Shown in pieces: positions 59,226 through 64,000 of a DNA stretch of 64,000 nt. This DNA is from Bog-105 sp965277855 (GTDB lineage Bacteria; Acidobacteriota; Terriglobia; Bryobacterales; Bryobacteraceae). Both the position numbers and the translations under genes were made by a program. Under the pieces are notes generated by a model. The model searched no databases. It saw nothing but the letters and a program-made list of their open reading frames with translations, and was not told the origin of the DNA. Where the stretch lies: contig OZ255847.1 of NCBI GenBank assembly GCA_965277855.1, forward strand, positions 620,001 through 684,000, written 5' to 3'. The number at the start of each line of letters is the position of its first letter. The stretch's first letter is position 1.

Positions 59226-60290
59226 TCACGTCCAGTACAAAACACGAGACTGCGGCAGTTCCTCAGCCAGAGCTTTCGAAAACCACTCTCGCATTTCCGT
59301 CATGACAGGCTTGGGATAGATAAATTTCGCAGAGCCGAACTTTGTGATTTTTCTCGAGCGCGCACTTTCATCAAAATTCAACGTCGTCTTGGGATACCAG
59401 CCGAGCTGCACCAGCTTCGACTTCGGCGTGAAACGGTGAGTAATCATCTCCACCGATAAGTCGACGCGAGATATTCCCGCCAGAGCCGCTGAGGTACTTG
59501 ACAGCAATTCCTGATACTGCTGACGCCAATTCTCGACAGGCATGATTGGAGCAATGGTAAGCCCTACTGGATAGCCGGCACAAGCCATTTTGCGCAGCGC
59601 TGCCAGGCGCTTCGCGACTGAAGCGGTGCCGCCTTCGAAGTTTCTAGCCACCTCGCGCGCGTTCACTGAGAAACGGACCCGCGTTCTGCCTTTATGTGGT
59701 AATCCGAGCAATCGATCCACCCCATCAAACTTGGTAGTCCACCGCAGTTGCACAGCCGCGCGCCACAGGGCAAAGTAACGGATGCATTCAGCGAGCGAGC
59801 CGGTGAGATGCTCAATGCCCAGCGGATCGGTATAGCAGGACACCTCGAATGTGGTGCCTTCCTCCTTACGATCCTCGGAGCGGGAAGTCACGGAGCCGGT
59901 ACCCAGATAAGGCTGGAGGCCGGACAAGATTTCGGGAAGGTTGGCGTAGACACGGGTTACCGGTGGTCCGCTAAGCGAGCCGGCCAGATAGCAGTATTGG
60001 CAATGAGCCGGACAACCTTCCGCAATATGAAATTGCCAGTCGGCACTCGGCGGAATCGGTTGCAGCTTGCGGGCACTTTCAGAAGCAACAACTACGGCGA
60101 GCGTTGTTTTGGCCCGTATATACTCCTCTTGCGCCGTCCCGCCGCGCAAGCCCGTCAGGCGGTTCGTCTTGAGTTCAACAATTTCACAACCGAGACCTGA
60201 GGCGCGCTCCGCGATCGCTCGCCCGTGTTCCCAGTGCAGAGCCTCCGGGCTCACCAGGACCTGTTTCGGCTTCCATAGTCTTACTTCCAA
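59226..60290 (-). CDS. spore-photoproduct-lyase-like radical SAM protein
   Basis: A 354-residue radical SAM protein of the SPL family. The cluster motif is GCPAHCQYCYLAG near 95; CYTDPLGIEHLTGSLAECI and RVRFSVNAREVARNFEGGTA follow. The C-terminal FTPKSKLVQLGWYPKTTLNF is typical of non-sporulating SPL-like proteins. I place the start at a TTG at 60290 (EVRLWKPKQVLVSPEAL), where the family begins; the frame is open to 60407, which would overlap the divergent GH3 gene. Role: a DNA-lesion or other radical reaction; not proven. Confidence 0.88.
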   Translation of the reverse strand: MEVRLWKPKQVLVSPEALHWEHGRAIAERASGLGCEIVELKTNRLTGLRGGTAQEEYIRAKTTLAVVVASESARKLQPIPPSADWQFHIAEGCPAHCQYCYLAGSLSGPPVTRVYANLPEILSGLQPYLGTGSVTSRSEDRKEEGTTFEVSCYTDPLGIEHLTGSLAECIRYFALWRAAVQLRWTTKFDGVDRLLGLPHKGRTRVRFSVNAREVARNFEGGTASVAKRLAALRKMACAGYPVGLTIAPIMPVENWRQQYQELLSSTSAALAGISRVDLSVEMITHRFTPKSKLVQLGWYPKTTLNFDESARSRKITKFGSAKFIYPKPVMTEMREWFSKALAEELPQSRVLYWT

Positions 60291-60398
60291 TAATGAATTG
60301 GATGTTGATCCCCGCGGTTGGTTCCTTTCCTTTGCCGAATACCATTGCACAGGCTTGTGAAGCTGGAAGTTCTCAAGCATCTCGCAGTATGATGCCCC

Positions 60399-63032
60399 TT
60401 GCGACACGCCGCTTTACTCTTCATCCCCGGTCTCCTTCTGCTTGCGCACGGCGACAGCTCGGAGAAATTCCGCAGCACCAACCTTCCCGTCGACCAGCGC
60501 GTCAGCGATCTCGTCGGGCGCATGACCCTGGCGGAAAAGGTCTCCCAAATGCAAAACCAGGCGGCAGCCATACCGCGTCTCGGCATCCCCGCCTACAACT
60601 GGTGGAACGAAGGCCTTCACGGCGTCGCTCGCTCGGGCTACGCCACAGTCTTCCCGCAAGCCATCGGGCTGGCTGCCACCTGGGACACCGCTCTCATCCA
60701 CCAGGTCGCAACCGCCATCTCGACCGAAGCTCGCGCTAAATACAATCAGGCCGTTCGCGATCACCTGCACAGCATCTATTTTGGCCTCACCTTCTGGTCT
60801 CCCAATATCAACATCTTTCGTGATCCGCGGTGGGGTCGAGGCCAGGAAACGTATGGCGAAGATCCATTCCTGACCGGCCGGCTCGCCATCGCCTTCATCA
60901 CCGGCTTACAGGGTGATGACCCCCGTTATCTCAAAACCATCGCCACGCCCAAACACTTCGCCGTACACAGCGGGCCTGAATCCGAGCGCCATCGCTTCAA
61001 CGTAAAACCGTCGCCTGCCGACCTCGCAGACACGTACCTGCCCGCCTTCCGCGCTGCCATCACGGAAGGCCACGCCGATTCCGTCATGTGCGCCTATAAC
61101 GCTCTCGATGGCGTACCGGCGTGTGGCAGCAGCCAGTTGCTTGAAACGGATCTCCGCCATGACTGGCATTTCCAGGGTTACGTCACCTCCGATTGCGGCG
61201 CTGTCTCGGACTTCTACAGCCCAGCCGGCCACCATTACTCGGCCGATCGCGCCCATGCCGCCGCAGCCGCCGTGAAAGCAGGTACCGACACCAGTTGCGG
61301 CGACGAATATGGCGCGCTTGTCGACGCCGTGAACAATAAACTGATCGACGAAGCCGCTATCGATACCGCCGTCAAACGCTTATTCACCGCCCGCTTTCGC
61401 CTCGGTCAGTTCGACCCACCCGGCCAAAACCCTTACGACAAAATTCCCTTCACGGAAAACAATTCGGCCGAGCATCGAGCGCTTGCCCTCGAAGTCGCTC
61501 GCAAATCGATGGTCCTGCTAAAGAATCAGGACGCCCTTCTTCCGCTTGGCCAAGCTGTAAAAACCATCGCCGTGATCGGCCCGAATGCCGCTTCATTGGC
61601 GGCTCTCGAAGGCAACTATAACGGCGTCCCGTCCGATCCCGTGCTGCCCATTGACGGCGTCGAAAAGGAGTTCAAGGCCCGCGCCAAAATCCTGTATGCG
61701 CAAGCCGCTCCCTATGCCGATGGTGTTCCTCTTCCGGTTCCACGCAGCGCGCTAAAGCCTGCGGAGGCAAATCGAGGTACGGGCTTGCGCGCGCAGTATT
61801 ACTCCAATTCCTCCTTCCAGGGGAAGCCGGTTCTCACCCGGATCGATCCTCAAATCGATTTCGACTGGAACGCCGCCAGTCCTACCCCGGGCATTCCTGC
61901 CAACGACTTCAGCGTCCGCTGGACCGGCACCTTCACCCCGCCGAAACTAGGCGACTACGAATTCAACATCTCTTTCGCCAGCTGCTACCCGTGCTCCGAC
62001 CGCGAACACTATACCGCCTATCTCGATGGCCGCGCTGTCGCTTCCCTCACCACCGACGAATCCAAGCCGTTCCATAATTCAGCCAATCCACCTTTTCATT
62101 TCCACTTCGCCGATACCCAGCCTCACGCCCTTCGTATTGACTACTCGCACCATTCCCCTCTCTTCGGCGCGGGCCTCACCCTGAATTGGCTTCCCCCCAA
62201 AGGCAGTCTGCTCCCCGATGCCGTTGCGGCAACCAAACAAGCCGATGTTGTCCTCGCCTTTCTCGGCCTCTCTCCCCAGCTGGAAGGGGAAGAAATGCCG
62301 GTCCACGTGGAAGGTTTCGCCGGTGGTGACCGCACGAAAATCGAACTGCCCGACGCCCAGGAAGAATTGCTGCGCACCGTAGGGGCGACCGGCAAACCAG
62401 TCATTGTCATTCTGATGAACGGTAGCGCTCTCGCCATCAACTGGGGACAGCAACATGCCGCCGCCGTTCTCGAAGCCTGGTATCCGGGCGAAGCGGGCGG
62501 GCAAGCCATCGCCGAAACGCTTAGCGGCCGCAGCAATCCGGGCGGCCGTTTACCCATTACGTTCTATTCCTCCACCGACCAGCTTCCGCCTTTTACCGAT
62601 TACTCCATGAGGAACCGCACTTACCGCTTCTTTACCGGCGAGCCTCTATATCAATTCGGAGACGGGCTGAGTTATTCCACCTTCGCGTACTCCGCGCTTC
62701 GCCTCTCCAAGCAAACCGCCAACGCCGGCGATGCACTCACCGTTGAAGCCGATGTTAAAAACGTCAGCCAGCGTCCCGGCGACGAAGTCGTGCAGCTCTA
62801 CTTAACTCCGCCACGCGCAGAGGGCACGCCGCTTCGCGAACTCCGCGGCTTTGCCCGCGTTCCCCTTTCGCCCGGCCAAACGCGCCACGTCCGCTTTCCC
62901 CTTTCCCCCCGCGATCTCAGCGAAGTCTCCCGGGATGGTTCCCGCAGCGTGCAGCCCGGCTCTTATGGGGTTAAATTCGGTACTCTCTCGGCGCGTTTCA
63001 CTATCACCGGCTCTAAGACTTTGCCGAACTAG
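60399..63032 (+). CDS. GH3-family beta-glycosidase with PA14 domain, exported
   Basis: An 877-residue secreted glycosidase. The TTG at 60399 gives a signal peptide (RHAALLFIPGLLLLAHG). The GH3 N-domain has LGIPAYNWWNEGLHGVARSG, TPKHFAVHSGPE and the nucleophile Asp in YVTSDCGAVSDF near 268. A PA14 domain (about 465-605, LRAQYYSNSSFQGKPV) is inserted in the second GH3 domain, which resumes at VVLAFLGLSPQLEGEEM. A fibronectin-III-like domain closes (VKNVSQRPGDEVVQLYL). This layout is seen in beta-xylosidases and beta-glucosidases of plant cell-wall breakdown. Confidence 0.94.
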   Translation: MRHAALLFIPGLLLLAHGDSSEKFRSTNLPVDQRVSDLVGRMTLAEKVSQMQNQAAAIPRLGIPAYNWWNEGLHGVARSGYATVFPQAIGLAATWDTALIHQVATAISTEARAKYNQAVRDHLHSIYFGLTFWSPNINIFRDPRWGRGQETYGEDPFLTGRLAIAFITGLQGDDPRYLKTIATPKHFAVHSGPESERHRFNVKPSPADLADTYLPAFRAAITEGHADSVMCAYNALDGVPACGSSQLLETDLRHDWHFQGYVTSDCGAVSDFYSPAGHHYSADRAHAAAAAVKAGTDTSCGDEYGALVDAVNNKLIDEAAIDTAVKRLFTARFRLGQFDPPGQNPYDKIPFTENNSAEHRALALEVARKSMVLLKNQDALLPLGQAVKTIAVIGPNAASLAALEGNYNGVPSDPVLPIDGVEKEFKARAKILYAQAAPYADGVPLPVPRSALKPAEANRGTGLRAQYYSNSSFQGKPVLTRIDPQIDFDWNAASPTPGIPANDFSVRWTGTFTPPKLGDYEFNISFASCYPCSDREHYTAYLDGRAVASLTTDESKPFHNSANPPFHFHFADTQPHALRIDYSHHSPLFGAGLTLNWLPPKGSLLPDAVAATKQADVVLAFLGLSPQLEGEEMPVHVEGFAGGDRTKIELPDAQEELLRTVGATGKPVIVILMNGSALAINWGQQHAAAVLEAWYPGEAGGQAIAETLSGRSNPGGRLPITFYSSTDQLPPFTDYSMRNRTYRFFTGEPLYQFGDGLSYSTFAYSALRLSKQTANAGDALTVEADVKNVSQRPGDEVVQLYLTPPRAEGTPLRELRGFARVPLSPGQTRHVRFPLSPRDLSEVSRDGSRSVQPGSYGVKFGTLSARFTITGSKTLPN

Positions 63033-63373
63033 AGTTGCGCGCGCCGGTGAGCAGGTGCCCGATACATCGACACTGCCCGCTGCACTGCCAACAGGATCTG
63101 ATCCAGCTGAACCTGGTCGTCCGCCTCTATCACTACCTGCGCCATCGGTTTCGCCGGCACGCACCGGATAGCCATCTCCGGTCCCGGCTTCGGTCTCGTC
63201 TGCTCTAACGCGGGCGCACACTGCACAGGAGCGATTCGCCGCGCAGCCGTAAAGCGGTGCTCACAAGCTTTGCATTGAAAGGGCCAAAGCCCCATCGACG
63301 CTTTCACATCGTCCATAATATTCCGCCGGCGCGACCGGCTGATCTCTTTACTCTTGCAGCGGGGGCAGTTCAT
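63029..63373 (-). CDS. zinc-ribbon protein, unknown function
   Basis: A 114-residue protein starting at 63373. The N-terminal ribbon MNCPRCKSKEISRSRRRN and FQCKACEHRF gives two CxxC pairs. The rest is Pro/Ala-rich (VQCAPALEQTRPKPGPEM), then a helix DQVQLDQILLAVQRAV. Its stop TAG overlaps the GH3 stop on the other strand in the sequence CTAG. Function unknown. Confidence 0.75.
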   Translation of the reverse strand: MNCPRCKSKEISRSRRRNIMDDVKASMGLWPFQCKACEHRFTAARRIAPVQCAPALEQTRPKPGPEMAIRCVPAKPMAQVVIEADDQVQLDQILLAVQRAVSMYRAPAHRRAQL

Positions 63374-63817
63374 AACCAACACCCGTCTCTTCGGCAGAAC
63401 CGGCAAAAAGCTTTAGCTGCTCGTCTGAAGAAGAACCATGAGAACGATTACCGAAGAAACTATACTCGTCCTTAAATCTTTTCAAGTTGCGCGGGGCATG
63501 CCTCAGACAGCTACTTTCCCGATAACGCTATTTCAACGCTATCGGGAGAGTTGTCTGCGTTGAGCTAAAGATAAGACGATGTAAGAAAAACACCAACTCG
63601 CCGCTGTTCACTGCTTGGCCGAATCGCTTCAGTGTCTCATTATTCCGTTCTTGACTCATTTGATTCCTTTTTGGCGGCTTCGAGCGGCGTTTGCATCCTG
63701 TGTCCTCCAAGAGTTGAAAATCTTTCGGAGGACCTGCGCAAAAAAGAACCGATATAGACGCTGGAAGAGGGCGCCAGCACCGAGTGGCCATGCTGCGCCC
63801 TTGGGAGTAAATCTACA
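63374..63817. other. region between zinc-ribbon and lactonase genes
   Basis: About 440 bases with no recognised gene. A minus-strand frame of 87 residues (63528-63791) ends in MSQERNNETLKRFGQAVNSG and on; it has no family features and I do not call it. A hairpin lies at 63518-63546. Confidence 0.4.
63518..63546. terminator. hairpin, possible terminator
   Basis: CCCGATA (63518-63524) and TATCGGG (63540-63546) pair over 7 bp around a 15-base loop containing a repeat of ACGCTAT. It may end the transcript of the lactonase-fold gene (minus strand). Confidence 0.4.
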
Positions 63818-64000
63818 TTAGTAAGCCGCGAGGCCTGAGGCGCCTGTGTTCGCCGGAAGCCCCCCGCTCACGACGTTTAGTGGACTGAGGGTCGCATTCT
63901 CCCCTACACGGAAAGCGGCGACCTGCCCGGCGCCTCTAAGTAGCACGTAGAAGAAACGGCCATCCTCGCTCAGGCGTATGTCCGTTGGCTCGCTGGTGTC
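63818..64000 (-). CDS. C-terminal end of a lactonase-fold beta-propeller protein
   Basis: A 60-residue partial frame reaching the window edge. It reads SEPTDIRLSEDGRFFYVLLR, then GQVAAFRVGENATLSPLNVV and SGGLPANTGASGLAAY before the TAA at 63820-63818. The pattern EPTDIALSxDGRFLYVLN…GSVSAFRV…GGLP…GLAA is the last blade and tail of PF10282 lactonase-type seven-bladed propellers. The rest lies outside the window. Confidence 0.85.
   Translation of the reverse strand, partial: DTSEPTDIRLSEDGRFFYVLLRGAGQVAAFRVGENATLSPLNVVSGGLPANTGASGLAAY

Noticed and set aside
60291..60407. Upstream extension of the radical SAM protein to the ATG-like start at 60407
   Set aside because: It would overlap the divergent GH3 start and adds 39 residues without family similarity; the family N-terminus begins at EVRLWKPK. 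The start remains uncertain.
63528..63791. 87-residue minus-strand frame
   Set aside because: No recognisable domain and no clear start signal; its C-terminal half overlaps the hairpin at 63518-63546.

Overview
The window looks like chromosomal DNA of an Acidobacteriota member, most likely of the Solibacter/Bryobacter type. The reasons are: two 'acidobacterial duplicated orphan permease' (ADOP)-type transporters, one with a PadR regulator; an alternative complex III (Act) operon joined to a caa3-type oxidase; PEP-CTERM proteins; a spore-photoproduct-lyase-like radical SAM protein; many short dispersed intergenic repeats; and a probable selenoprotein. The assignment is from gene content only.

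Layout. 1-3.6 kb: a small conserved-looking protein, an ADOP permease and its PadR repressor (minus strand). 3.6-5.1 kb: an exported alpha-carbonic anhydrase and a DUF892-like four-helix protein. 5.2-17.9 kb: one long minus-strand respiratory operon, actA-actB-actC-actD-actE-actF, a one-TM protein of unknown function, SCO, then oxidase subunits II, I, III and IV. Almost every junction overlaps or nearly does. It would oxidise quinol, pass electrons through cytochromes to oxygen and pump protons. 18.3-27.8 kb: a PEP-CTERM protein, DinB, a TIM-barrel protein, an IS630 element splitting a secreted-protein gene, an SDR, a macro-domain protein, an aminotransferase, AlkB and MgtC.

27.8-32.1 kb is a stress island. 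It has a NemR-like TetR regulator with a near-palindromic site, a second TetR divergent from an SDR with twin operators between them, and a DJ-1/Hsp31-like protein whose promoter carries a perfect 18-bp palindrome closely matching the site in front of the NemR-like gene. A tRNA-Val follows. 32.4-43.1 kb: a second ADOP-type permease, a probable lipoprotein, a peptidoglycan-binding protein, an APC transporter, a Nudix hydrolase, adenylate kinase, a methyltransferase, a YkgJ-type protein, and an AhpC/thioredoxin-fold protein with an in-frame UGA where the first redox cysteine should be.

43.1-52 kb: an IS3 element sits in the end of a ribbon-helix-helix gene, followed by a housekeeping cluster (rimO, yacG, pgpA, an NHL-repeat protein, cinA) and two decayed genes. 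52-64 kb: a HAF-repeat PEP-CTERM protein, a broken uxaA, formaldehyde dehydrogenase, an SDR remnant, a PadR/membrane protein/hydrolase operon, a serine-recombinase remnant, an S4 protein, a radical SAM protein, a GH3 glycosidase, a zinc-ribbon protein and the end of a lactonase-fold protein.

The strongest unusual signal is the UGA-containing redox gene at 42020-43060 with a SECIS-like hairpin right after the UGA. The next is the predicted electrophile-response regulon at 28.1-31.7 kb.
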